Shown: piece after piece, positions 19,628 through 27,441 of the stretch
Position numbering within the stretch: the stretch's first letter is position 1
Layout: every line of letters begins with the position of its first letter
NCBI RefSeq assembly: GCF_900100125.1
Contig: NZ_FNEL01000006.1
Coordinates: 1-45,294, forward strand
Reading direction: 5' to 3'
Source: Dolosicoccus paucivorans
Lineage (GTDB): Bacteria; Bacillota; Bacilli; Lactobacillales; Aerococcaceae
DNA length: 45,294 bases
Made by a program: the position numbers and the translations under genes
Notes under the pieces: generated by a model
What the model saw: the letters and a program-made list of their open reading frames with translations, nothing else
What the model was told of the DNA's origin: nothing
The model's database searches: none

Positions 19628-20250
19628 TTAATTTGCTCCTTTTTATCTTTGTCCCATGAAAAATCCTTTGCTTCTTGTTTGTTTGAGCCATATTTTTGAA
19701 TTAAATCATTGGTCAAATCACAAAAGATTAAATATTCTGCAAAAATTTGGTCTAACTGTTGGCGAATAGCAGGGTCTACTAATTTCCCCTCTTCGTCAAA
19801 AGCTTGTAAAGAATAACCGAGCATAAACTCTAAGTTAGGCATGACGCGAGCTCTAATGTCGTTGGAGTCAAGAATTTGTCTTAAGTGAGCTTGAGCTCTG
19901 GAAGAGCCTAGACGACCATAAGAAGCTCCGGTAATCATTACGGGTTTATCGACTAAAGGATAAATATAATAACTTAACCAATGTAAAGCGTTACGTAATG
20001 CTGAAGGAATCGTATGGTTATATTCTGGCGTACTAATAATAACACCATCGGCTGCTTCGATTTTTTGAGCCATTTCTAACACACGTTTTGGTACTTTCTT
20101 ATCACTAGGTTTATTAAAAACAGGTAGTCCTGCGATTTCCATCAATTCAATGTGAGCTTGATCTTTAAAGTGATCTTGCATATAACATAATAATTGACGG
20201 TTGGTTGAAGGAGATGAGTTGTTTCCTACAATAGCAATCAATTGTTTCAT
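19624..20250 (-). CDS. NADPH-dependent FMN reductase family protein
   Basis: This 208-residue flavodoxin-fold protein has a start typical of the family (AIVGNNSSPSTNRQLL), the FMN-contacting ISTPEYNHTIPSALRNALHWLS (~residues 95-116) and GASYGRLGSSRAQAHLRQIL. It should reduce FMN or a bound acceptor with NAD(P)H in the cytoplasm. It is clearly a paralogue of the N-terminal half of the next gene, with which it overlaps by 4 bases. The two form a unit separated by a terminator from the FMN-binding protein gene upstream. AAAAGGAGT precedes the ATG. Confidence 0.85.
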   Translation of the reverse strand: MKQLIAIVGNNSSPSTNRQLLCYMQDHFKDQAHIELMEIAGLPVFNKPSDKKVPKRVLEMAQKIEAADGVIISTPEYNHTIPSALRNALHWLSYYIYPLVDKPVMITGASYGRLGSSRAQAHLRQILDSNDIRARVMPNLEFMLGYSLQAFDEEGKLVDPAIRQQLDQIFAEYLIFCDLTNDLIQKYGSNKQEAKDFSWDKDKKEQIK

Positions 20251-20273
20251 TTAGTTTTGCACTCCTTTTAAAG

Positions 20274-20288
20274 TGAGAATCGTTCTAA
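20274..20288 (-). promoter_or_regulatory. PerR/Fur-like inverted repeat upstream of the FMN reductases
   Basis: On the minus strand this reads TTAGAACGATTCTCA. It is close to the 7-1-7 PerR/Fur-type consensus TTATAATNATTATAA and near-palindromic (TTAGAA / TTCTCA). It lies just downstream of a TATTAT -10 candidate (20291-20296 on the plus strand) and before the ribosome site, so a bound repressor would block transcription. The matching -35 (TTGCAT, spacing 19) is weak. Confidence 0.4.
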
Positions 20289-20355
20289 CTATAATATGTC
20301 GCAATAATTCATTTAATGCAACATTGGATAAAAATCACAAACTTCATGTTAACTG

Positions 20356-20386
20356 AAAACTCCTTCGGCCAAAAGGGACGAAGGAG
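20356..20386 (-). terminator. Terminator of the molybdoenzyme operon
   Basis: On the minus strand CTCCTTCG and CGAAGGAG form a perfect 8-bp stem followed by TTTTC. It ends the long minus-strand operon 9 bases after the FMN-binding gene and isolates the FMN reductase pair. Confidence 0.8.
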
Positions 20387-20394
20387 AGAGTGGA

Positions 20395-20865
20395 TTAACG
20401 TTTGCGCATCGCCTGAGAAAGTTGAGCGGCAGGTTGGAAAGATTGATTATGATCTAAAGTAGAAAGACGGGACGCTTGTGATGAAGACTTGGCCGATGCT
20501 GGAGCGATCCATTGATCGGACGCTTCATTTGTAAATTGATCCACAGCTTGTTGTAGCGCTTTTTTAACACCGTCTTTAATAGCATCGGTCGTTACAGTAG
20601 CACTAGACACTGCGTCCACGTCTAGACGACCTTCACGTAGAATATCGTGAGGGATTTTATTAATCGCTAAGTCTCCAATACCGACCGTTTCATATTCTTC
20701 AATCACTTCAATATCTTTTAATTCAACAGCGACTTTGACGACAACGTCACCAAATAATCCTTTACCGATCCCAATAAATTCGTTCTCTTTTGTTTCGTGA
20801 TGATACTGGCTTGGCTGATAGGAAAACGTGGCACTCGTTGTCGCGTCGTGGGTTGAATGATTCAT
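20395..20865 (-). CDS. Small FMN-binding domain protein
   Basis: The 156-residue protein contains an FMN-binding (NqrC/RnfG-type) domain from ~residue 28 to ~115. It carries VDAVSSATVTTDAIKDGV (~residues 79-96), matching the flavinylation motif in which a threonine (in SSAT) carries covalent FMN. Unlike most such proteins it has no signal peptide or membrane anchor; the N-terminal ~25 residues and the C-terminal ~40 are polar and low in complexity. It starts within the end of mobA (ATGA overlap) with AAAGGAGG inside mobA. As the last gene of the molybdoenzyme operon it is a candidate electron carrier to the reductase. Confidence 0.75.
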   Translation of the reverse strand: MNHSTHDATTSATFSYQPSQYHHETKENEFIGIGKGLFGDVVVKVAVELKDIEVIEEYETVGIGDLAINKIPHDILREGRLDVDAVSSATVTTDAIKDGVKKALQQAVDQFTNEASDQWIAPASAKSSSQASRLSTLDHNQSFQPAAQLSQAMRKR

Positions 20866-21497
20866 GTAAGTAACCTCCTTTCTACTAACTTTTCGTAATC
20901 TAGTCGTTCTTGTGGGGTGTTTAAATTAAGCATCCATTCATCTAGTGATTGGTTCATATTAAATGCATCAAAATCAATAAAGCTTAATGGAAGTTGCTTA
21001 ATAAAATACCTTAACTTTAACTCTCGTTGTGTTAATGATTTATTCAATAAAGAAAGAATGCTTTTATGGTAGAAAGCGTGAAATGGGTATAGATCAATGG
21101 ATTGATGCTTGCTTTGTAATAGGCATCCTTTCGTTTGATCATTCATTAATTTGGAAAATTGGTGACGAATCAGTGTCTCGCTTAACTTTGGCATATCACA
21201 AGCCGTTAAAAAGAAAGAGTCATAAGCCATCTCTTGAATGCTTGCTTGCATACCTGCTAAAGGACCTAGCCCCTTAAAAGAAGGGACATCTTGGATCACT
21301 TTAACCGGAAGAGATTGATATAATTGAGGTTTATTGGAGACAACGATGACTTCTTCAAATAAAGTATTTAACTGACTAATTAATGAGCCCATTAACCATT
21401 GTCCATTTAATATTAGTTGTTGTTTATCTTCTTTCATTCGCCTGCTTTGACCGCCAGCTAAAATCACTGCGCTGGCGGGTAATTTGTTAAGCTTCAT
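20862..21497 (-). CDS. mobA: Molybdenum cofactor guanylyltransferase MobA
   Basis: MobA couples GMP to molybdopterin to build the bis-MGD cofactor that NasA/NarB-type enzymes need. The signature GTP-binding loop is ILAGGQSRRMKEDKQQL (~residues 12-28) and the metal-binding aspartate lies in TACDMPKL. The start is taken as ATG 21497, which overlaps the stop of the upstream transporter gene by 11 bases; longer reading of the frame would run further into that gene. About 211 residues, normal for MobA. No moaABCDE or moeA is in the window, so the rest of the pathway must lie elsewhere. Confidence 0.85.
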   Translation of the reverse strand: MKLNKLPASAVILAGGQSRRMKEDKQQLILNGQWLMGSLISQLNTLFEEVIVVSNKPQLYQSLPVKVIQDVPSFKGLGPLAGMQASIQEMAYDSFFLTACDMPKLSETLIRHQFSKLMNDQTKGCLLQSKHQSIDLYPFHAFYHKSILSLLNKSLTQRELKLRYFIKQLPLSFIDFDAFNMNQSLDEWMLNLNTPQERLDYEKLVERRLLT

Positions 21498-22446
21498 AGG
21501 CTTTAGCAATTTTAACGTCAACACCGAAGATGCTAATCATCATGCGAATAAAGACGTAACCAATGACACAAGTAGCTAAGTATAATTGAATACCACGAAT
21601 TTGTTCAGCGATATAAGCCCACTTCACTAGTTCATATTTGTTAAAGTATTGCACCATACTAGCACTTGCTACGACACCAATAGCCATTGGGAACGTAATT
21701 CCCGCAAAACTTGGCATAAAACTAAAGGCTAGGAAAGAAGGTAACTTAATAAAGTAGAACAGTAATGAAAGTAAAAGTAACCCATACAGTAAGTAAACTA
21801 ACGGTTTAAAAGGTTCCGGGTACATTTTTAAATAAGTCACTAAACTCAAGCTAACCGGGGCAATAATAATGGCCTGAGTATGATAGACTGCCTTTTCAAA
21901 AGGATGAGTCAATAGTCGCTTAATAGTGGTCGGTAATAAAAACAAGTAAATACCGATACAATACCACGTAATCATTTTTTGTAATGGAAGAAATCCCATC
22001 ATATCGCCAATAACGACCGCCACGGCTAAACCGTTATAAGTAACAAACCAAGCCGGCACATAAAAATGCGTCTTAAAGTGCGCAAAAGCGTGTTTAATAG
22101 TAAAGATCATAATATGGATAATATGAACCGTTACGGCAATAAGCCATAATACTTTAGCAACAGGTAAGGAAAATTGGGCAATATATTGACTAAAGATCAT
22201 TAAACACATCGACCAGCCTGCGTATAAGGCACATAAAATCGGATGATTATATTCTTCTTTAAATTGTTGAGGGTGATCAATGACTTTTAAAGTAGCACAA
22301 ATCCACAAAGCACCACATAAAACCATAAAGATATGCCTCACCCATGTAAATCCTAAGCCGTTAAAAACGTTTGATAAAGTTAATACTCCAACGAGAGCTG
22401 GAAGCATTGGAACAGGTAATGTTTTTAACCATTGTTTAAAGTTCAT
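21487..22446 (-). CDS. TDT-family (TehA/SLAC1-like) membrane transporter
   Basis: This ~319-residue integral membrane protein has about ten hydrophobic helices and the pattern of the tellurite-resistance/dicarboxylate transporter family: LPVPMLPALVGVLTLSN early and SFMPSFAGITFPMAIGVVAS late. ATG 22446 is chosen because it overlaps the preceding stop (ATGA) behind GGAAGG; a GTG six codons earlier is less likely. Relatives include TehA, the SLAC1 anion channels and sulfite exporters. Placed directly after a nitrate-reductase-like gene, it may move nitrate or nitrite. This substrate is inference only. Confidence 0.8.
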   Translation of the reverse strand: MNFKQWLKTLPVPMLPALVGVLTLSNVFNGLGFTWVRHIFMVLCGALWICATLKVIDHPQQFKEEYNHPILCALYAGWSMCLMIFSQYIAQFSLPVAKVLWLIAVTVHIIHIMIFTIKHAFAHFKTHFYVPAWFVTYNGLAVAVVIGDMMGFLPLQKMITWYCIGIYLFLLPTTIKRLLTHPFEKAVYHTQAIIIAPVSLSLVTYLKMYPEPFKPLVYLLYGLLLLSLLFYFIKLPSFLAFSFMPSFAGITFPMAIGVVASASMVQYFNKYELVKWAYIAEQIRGIQLYLATCVIGYVFIRMMISIFGVDVKIAKAYEA

Positions 22447-24530
22447 TGGACACTTCCTTCCCACTTTTCAACGCGAACGGGAGCCGATTTATAGGCCGGT
22501 TCTTTAGAGTAAGAATCATAAACAGAAGCGGTCAGCTGGTTACATTCGATGTAATGAATCGGTGCAAAGACTTCATCGTTTCGCTGGCGGTCAAAGATGT
22601 GAACATCAAATAGCGCTTGCTCTCCGTTAGAAGAGTAGATCATAACGCGATCTTCTTCTGTCACGTCTAACTCTTTAGCCATCAACGGCCCCATCACTAC
22701 GTAAGCATTTTCTGGGTTAATTTGATGGTTCGCGCTAATTTCACGTGTTCTTGAACGAGTATGCCATGCAGCGGCTGAACTGCGTCCCGTATTAAAGACC
22801 GTTGGGAATTCTTCGGTGGTTGGCATTGGATTTTCTAAAGGTTCTTCAAAGATAAAGTTCGCTCGTCCGTCCGGGGTGAAGAATTGACCATCCTCGTACA
22901 GACTGCGCTCGTCTTCTTTCAAAATAGCTCCTTGGGGGAAAGGCCATTGAACGCCTTTTGAACGAGTTAATTCATCCCATTGAACCCCTGTAATATCACA
23001 AGGCATGTTTCGCGATGTTTCTTTCATCATTTCAAAAATCTTTCTTGGCTCATCCCAACGAGAGATATCCATACCTAACTTTTCCGCAACCCCTAAGAAA
23101 ACTTCTTGGTCGGTTCGTTCGTCTTCTGTTTTAGAAATAACTGGTCGAACAGGAGACAAGCGACGTTCCGTATTAATAATTGTACCTTCTTTTTTAATAC
23201 CCGGAACGACTGGGAAAAAGACTGACGCTAATTCAGAGGTTTCAGTGTCATCATACAAATCTTGTACGACGAAGAGTTCTAGTTTTTCTACCGCTTCCAT
23301 AAAGGTCTTGTTATTGGTCCAACTATGGCGTGGGTTCGTACAGATGATCCACAATCCTTTTATTTTACCAGAGTTAACTCCTTCGACAATTTCGTTATAA
23401 GGAATGGTTGGCTTTTTAGCTAAGTAATCAGGAGTAACGCCAAAGATATCAGCAATTCGCTCACGTTCAGCTTCGTTGGTGTAGTCTGCTCCACCATGAA
23501 GAGCCGTTGTATTACTAAACAAACGTGATCCCATTGCGTTTGTTTGACCTGTTAATGAGTTAGCTCCTGTTCCTGGTTTGCCGATATTACCTGTCATGAG
23601 AGCTAAGTTAATGATAGATTGAGCTACACGCACACCTTCATAGTGTTGGTTAACTCCCATGGTCCACCAAAAACTGACGCGTTTACCGGTCATAATTAAA
23701 TCGGCTAATTCAAGGAATTGTTCTTTACTTAAGCCAGTGGTTTTAACGCCACGTTCTAAAGTAAAGTCTTTAACGAATTCTTTAAAGGATTCAAAGTGAT
23801 TGGTATGTTGTTGAATAAAATCATGATCCAAGTGGTCTCGCTCAATTAAAATATTCGCTAAGGTATAGAATAGAGTTAAGTCACTGTCATGTTTAATAGG
23901 GTAGTGATAATCAGCCTCTTGAGCTGTTTCTGAACATCTTGGGTCAATCACAATAATGCGATCAGACGGTTTGCGACTTGCTCTGACGCGGTTCCAAATA
24001 ATCGGGTGAGCGACCACAGGGTTAGCACCGACATAAATAATCGTATCAGAAAGTTCCATATCTTTAATCGTGTAGCCCGGTGCATCAAAGCCAAAGGACT
24101 GCTTATGCGCCACGACGGCAGTCGCCATACATAAACGGGTATTTCCATCTAAGTTGGCTTGTAAGTGGTTGCGCATCATATGACCTAATAAAGCAAAGTC
24201 TTCGACTAACAGTTGTCCGGTACTAATCCCGGCAAAGGCTTCTTCGCCATACTTTTTTTGAATAGCTTGAATTTTCTCAGCTACATGCTCAAACCCTTCA
24301 TCCCAAGAGACCACTTTCATCGAACCGTCTTCTTGTCTAATTTTAGGCAATGGGTTCGGACGATGAATGGTTTGTTGTTTATCTAAATTTAGTCCTTTAA
24401 TACATAAAAGGCCAGGGTTTACGGGATAGCCGGATTTAGGAATAATTTTTTTAATTTCATCATTTTCAACTAAAAAATCTAAACCACATGAAATCGCACA
24501 ATAGTTACATGTGGATTGAATTCGCTCCAT
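22443..24530 (-). CDS. Molybdopterin oxidoreductase, NasA/NarB-type assimilatory nitrate reductase
   Basis: The 695-residue protein has an N-terminal [4Fe-4S] motif (Cys8, Cys11, Cys15, Cys43) and the bis-MGD catalytic domains. The molybdenum ligand is Cys134 in NTRLCMATAVV. The Met after this Cys is the nitrate-reductase pattern; formate dehydrogenases have His there. WWTMGVNQ, GKPGTGANSLTGQTNAMG and the C-terminal molybdopterin-binding domain (FNTGRSS...WHTRSRT) agree with NasA/NarB. There is no Tat signal, so it is cytoplasmic. No NasB-type reductase or nitrite reductase is nearby. AAAGGAG precedes the ATG, 20 bases after the substrate-binding protein gene. Substrate nitrate is likely but other oxyanions are possible. 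Confidence 0.85.
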   Translation of the reverse strand: MERIQSTCNYCAISCGLDFLVENDEIKKIIPKSGYPVNPGLLCIKGLNLDKQQTIHRPNPLPKIRQEDGSMKVVSWDEGFEHVAEKIQAIQKKYGEEAFAGISTGQLLVEDFALLGHMMRNHLQANLDGNTRLCMATAVVAHKQSFGFDAPGYTIKDMELSDTIIYVGANPVVAHPIIWNRVRASRKPSDRIIVIDPRCSETAQEADYHYPIKHDSDLTLFYTLANILIERDHLDHDFIQQHTNHFESFKEFVKDFTLERGVKTTGLSKEQFLELADLIMTGKRVSFWWTMGVNQHYEGVRVAQSIINLALMTGNIGKPGTGANSLTGQTNAMGSRLFSNTTALHGGADYTNEAERERIADIFGVTPDYLAKKPTIPYNEIVEGVNSGKIKGLWIICTNPRHSWTNNKTFMEAVEKLELFVVQDLYDDTETSELASVFFPVVPGIKKEGTIINTERRLSPVRPVISKTEDERTDQEVFLGVAEKLGMDISRWDEPRKIFEMMKETSRNMPCDITGVQWDELTRSKGVQWPFPQGAILKEDERSLYEDGQFFTPDGRANFIFEEPLENPMPTTEEFPTVFNTGRSSAAAWHTRSRTREISANHQINPENAYVVMGPLMAKELDVTEEDRVMIYSSNGEQALFDVHIFDRQRNDEVFAPIHYIECNQLTASVYDSYSKEPAYKSAPVRVEKWEGSVQ

Positions 24531-24550
24531 GACTGATTCTCCTTTAATAA

Positions 24551-25648
24551 TTATTGCTCGCTAGAAAGAGCATGGGTTAACAATTCTTGAGCCTGTTCGT
24601 CGGATAATTCATGGTGATAGAACGTTTGATAGAATGTTTTCATTTCTTCAATCAAATCAACGTTATATAGATCGTTAAAGAATACATGACCTAACCATGG
24701 AATACCCATTAAAGCATTAATTGATTTAGGTCCAGATACCCAGTTGAATGGTTCATTTGGAATTAAGTAAAATTGATTCGTTTCAGCCGCCGGTGTTTCT
24801 GACCATGGTGCTTCTGCTCGTTGATCAAAGGCTTCTTGATCGGTAAAGAACACCACTTCCGGTTGCCATTCGACAATTTGTTCTGGGGAAACTTCTTTAG
24901 AGTTGACCGTGTCTTTTTGATCTTTAGTAAAGACATTCACTAAACCAACTTTTTCTAAAACTTCTGTTCTAAAGTCACCTTCAGCTCCTGTACGCGTCCC
25001 ATCTTCACCAAAGGCATAATAGAATTTAATATCTTTTTCTTTTGCTTTTTCGTGGTTATCATTGGCCATTGTCAGTAATTTTTCAATGTAATTTACTTGA
25101 TTTTGAACGTCTTTTTCTAACAATTCACCTAGACGAGTGTAAAGAGTTGGTAAATCGTCTAAGTTACCGTCTAAAAAGATCACAGGGACATCAGTTTGAT
25201 CTTGTAAAGTATCTAATGTTTCTGCGATGTCGTCTTTTTTATCGCCGATATCGACAATAACGTCTGGGTTTAAGTTAATGATTTCTTCTTTACTTAATTC
25301 TTTCTTACCAAATACAGATCCGACCTCAGGCATGTCTGCCATTTCTTGGGGTAAATATTTTAATGCGTCTGGTTTAGGACTGGAGTTCCAGCCGACCATT
25401 TTATCTGGAGCAATCGAGTAAAGAACGACTTGACTATTTGGTCCAGAAGCTAAAATCGTTTCAACGTGAGCAGGTAAAGTAATATCACGTCCTAAATCAT
25501 CGGTAAAGACTTGTGTTTCTTCTTGAGCTAAAGCGACGACAGGCGCGTTAGCTGGTTGAATAAACGTTGCGGCGGGTGCTACTTGAACAAGTAACGTTGC
25601 TGCAGCAGTTGCGGCAAATAATTGACGCATGAATTTTGTTTGTTTCAT
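24551..25648 (-). CDS. FecB/MolA-type substrate-binding protein without lipobox
   Basis: The 365-residue protein has a clear signal peptide (hydrophobic ~8-40) with a probable signal peptidase I site at ALA-QEE. The rest is a two-lobe periplasmic-binding-protein-2 domain of the iron-complex type: FTDDLGRDITLPAHVETIL, then INLNPDVIVDIGD. It contains no cysteine at all, so it cannot be lipid-anchored in the normal Gram-positive way. The C-terminal GPKSINALMGIPWLGHVFF...FYQTFYHHELSD part resembles binding proteins found with molybdate/tungstate or iron-chelate carriers. Its operon neighbours (permease, ATPase, ferrochelatase, molybdoenzyme) leave iron, heme and molybdate all possible. Confidence 0.8.
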   Translation of the reverse strand: MKQTKFMRQLFAATAAATLLVQVAPAATFIQPANAPVVALAQEETQVFTDDLGRDITLPAHVETILASGPNSQVVLYSIAPDKMVGWNSSPKPDALKYLPQEMADMPEVGSVFGKKELSKEEIINLNPDVIVDIGDKKDDIAETLDTLQDQTDVPVIFLDGNLDDLPTLYTRLGELLEKDVQNQVNYIEKLLTMANDNHEKAKEKDIKFYYAFGEDGTRTGAEGDFRTEVLEKVGLVNVFTKDQKDTVNSKEVSPEQIVEWQPEVVFFTDQEAFDQRAEAPWSETPAAETNQFYLIPNEPFNWVSGPKSINALMGIPWLGHVFFNDLYNVDLIEEMKTFYQTFYHHELSDEQAQELLTHALSSEQ

Positions 25649-25679
25649 AAAATATCGTCTCCTTAATAAATAGAATAAA

Positions 25680-26633
25680 TTAATTGCTCAATTGAGCTAA
25701 GCATTGAATAAAGATCGGTGAATTGTTTAATGCTTCAATAAAAGTAAACGACGTTCCACCAACCGTTAAAAATAATTCCCGTGCTTCTTCATCAATTTCA
25801 ATCAACGTTTCTAAACAATCCGCAGTAAATGACGGCGCAATCACGCCGACTCGCTGCACGCCGGTTTGGACTAAAGATTGCAAGTGATCCGTTAAGCTTG
25901 GTGTAAGCCACTCTGCTTTACCAAATTTTGACTGATAGCAGTGACTTACTGTTACCGGCACATCGAGCTTTTCTTGAATCTTTTTGGTCGTTTTTTGACA
26001 GTGCGTCGGGTAAGGATCACCTTGTTGGGCATAATGTAAAGGAATGCCGTGATAAGAACAGACCAAATGATCAAAGGGTTGTTTACGATATGCTTCATGA
26101 ATGTTAGCAACTAATCCTTCAATATATAAATCATCTTGATAAAAAGAAGATATAAAAGTTAAGTTAGGACAGTTATTTTTATGCTCTAACGCTTTCATCA
26201 CTTGTTGAAAAACAGGCCTTGTTGTTGAAATTGAATATTGAGGGTATAAGGGAATGACGACTAATTCATCGATGAATTGCTTTAATAATTCATCGATGGT
26301 TTGTCTAATCGTCGGTTCTCCGTAGGTCATCGCAAACTTTACAGTACATTCTGGCAACAGCTGTTGAAGTTGTTGGGTTTGATTTTTAGTAATGTAAAGT
26401 AAGGGCGACTCATGATAAAAGTTCCACATTTTTTGATAGTCTGCTAGAAGTCGCTTAGGACGAGTGGGTAAGACGATGCCATATAGTGCGGGTCTCCAAC
26501 GAAAAGGGGATAGATCGACAACGTTTGGATCGCTTAAAAACTCGGCTAAAAATCGGCGAATCGCAGAAATCGTCGGCGCTTCAGGACTACCTAAGTTTAC
26601 GAGTAAAATAGCTTTTTTACTTGACTGAGTCAT
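25680..26633 (-). CDS. hemH: Ferrochelatase
   Basis: This 317-residue enzyme begins ILLVNLGSPEAPT and has the metal-site histidine in SYHGIP (~residue 190), GDPYPTHCQKT, FGKAEWL and the glutamate-bearing FTADCLETLIEID. These motifs match the proteobacterial/lactic-acid-bacterial HemH type and not the Bacillus coproporphyrin ferrochelatase. It inserts Fe2+ into a porphyrin or, in reverse, could release iron from heme. No other heme biosynthesis gene is visible. It lies inside a metal-uptake operon between the ATPase and binding-protein genes, so it may use iron supplied by that carrier or process imported heme. Confidence 0.92.
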   Translation of the reverse strand: MTQSSKKAILLVNLGSPEAPTISAIRRFLAEFLSDPNVVDLSPFRWRPALYGIVLPTRPKRLLADYQKMWNFYHESPLLYITKNQTQQLQQLLPECTVKFAMTYGEPTIRQTIDELLKQFIDELVVIPLYPQYSISTTRPVFQQVMKALEHKNNCPNLTFISSFYQDDLYIEGLVANIHEAYRKQPFDHLVCSYHGIPLHYAQQGDPYPTHCQKTTKKIQEKLDVPVTVSHCYQSKFGKAEWLTPSLTDHLQSLVQTGVQRVGVIAPSFTADCLETLIEIDEEARELFLTVGGTSFTFIEALNNSPIFIQCLAQLSN

Positions 26634-26667
26634 TGAAAGGGGTGCTCCTTTATGAATAAAAGTTTAG

Positions 26668-27441
26668 TTACTTTTGTTGGTTCGTTAATAATTTAGGAAC
26701 GATTTGAATAGGGTAATGGGGTACTCGGACGGTTTCAACTGAAATATTATAAAGTTGAGACAGCAATGAAGAAGTCATGACCTCTTCAACCGCTCCTTGT
26801 TTTAAAATTTGATGATCTTTTAATAAAATCGCTTCATCGCAAAAATGAATGACATCTTGCGGATGATGAGACGTCATCAAAATCGTATAACCTTTATCCG
26901 TTAATGTACGAATATGTTGTAAGACGTTGAGTTGATTACCATAGTCTAAATTATTCGTCGGCTCATCTAAAATAATAAATGGGGTTTGTTGCATTAAAGC
27001 TTGCACGATACTAATGAGTTGCTTTTGTCCGCCGGATAACGTTAAGTAATTGGAATGGGCCAACTTAGCAATCCCAAACACATCAAGTAGTTCCATGGCT
27101 CGCTGATAAGTCGCTTCAGGCGCTTCATTTAAATGAAAAGCCCCAAATTGAACGATATCGATGACTGAATGAGCTGAACGAAGGGATTGTTGTTGAGGCA
27201 CATAAGCAATTAACGCGGCTCGTTCTTTAATGGACAATTGATTTAAAGATTGACCTTGAAACGTAATATTACCTTGGTAATCATTCGGTAAACCTAAAAT
27301 ACAACGTAAGAGAGTAGTCTTACCAGCCCCATTGGGTCCAAGTAATGCGGTGACTTTCTTTTGCGAAACGCTAAAGGAAAGATCTTTTAAGATGACTTGG
27401 TCGCCAAAAGCATAATGGAGATGATCAACGTTTAAAATCAT
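26668..27441 (-). CDS. FecE-type ABC transporter ATPase
   Basis: The 257-residue protein has Walker A GPNGAGKTTLL (~residues 35-45), Q-loop VPQQQ, signature LSGGQKQL (~residue 138), Walker B FIILDEPTNNLD and switch histidine MTSHHP. It belongs to the FecE/BtuD group that drives uptake of iron chelates, heme, cobalamin or, in MolC, molybdate. It overlaps the permease gene by 17 bases, as is usual for partners of one transporter. AAAGGAG lies upstream of its ATG. Confidence 0.93.
   Translation of the reverse strand: MILNVDHLHYAFGDQVILKDLSFSVSQKKVTALLGPNGAGKTTLLRCILGLPNDYQGNITFQGQSLNQLSIKERAALIAYVPQQQSLRSAHSVIDIVQFGAFHLNEAPEATYQRAMELLDVFGIAKLAHSNYLTLSGGQKQLISIVQALMQQTPFIILDEPTNNLDYGNQLNVLQHIRTLTDKGYTILMTSHHPQDVIHFCDEAILLKDHQILKQGAVEEVMTSSLLSQLYNISVETVRVPHYPIQIVPKLLTNQQK

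Noticed and set aside
22443-24530. Molybdoenzyme as a formate dehydrogenase
   Set aside because: The residue after the molybdenum-ligand Cys134 is Met, as in nitrate reductases, and not the His conserved in formate dehydrogenases. No in-frame TGA (selenocysteine) is involved.
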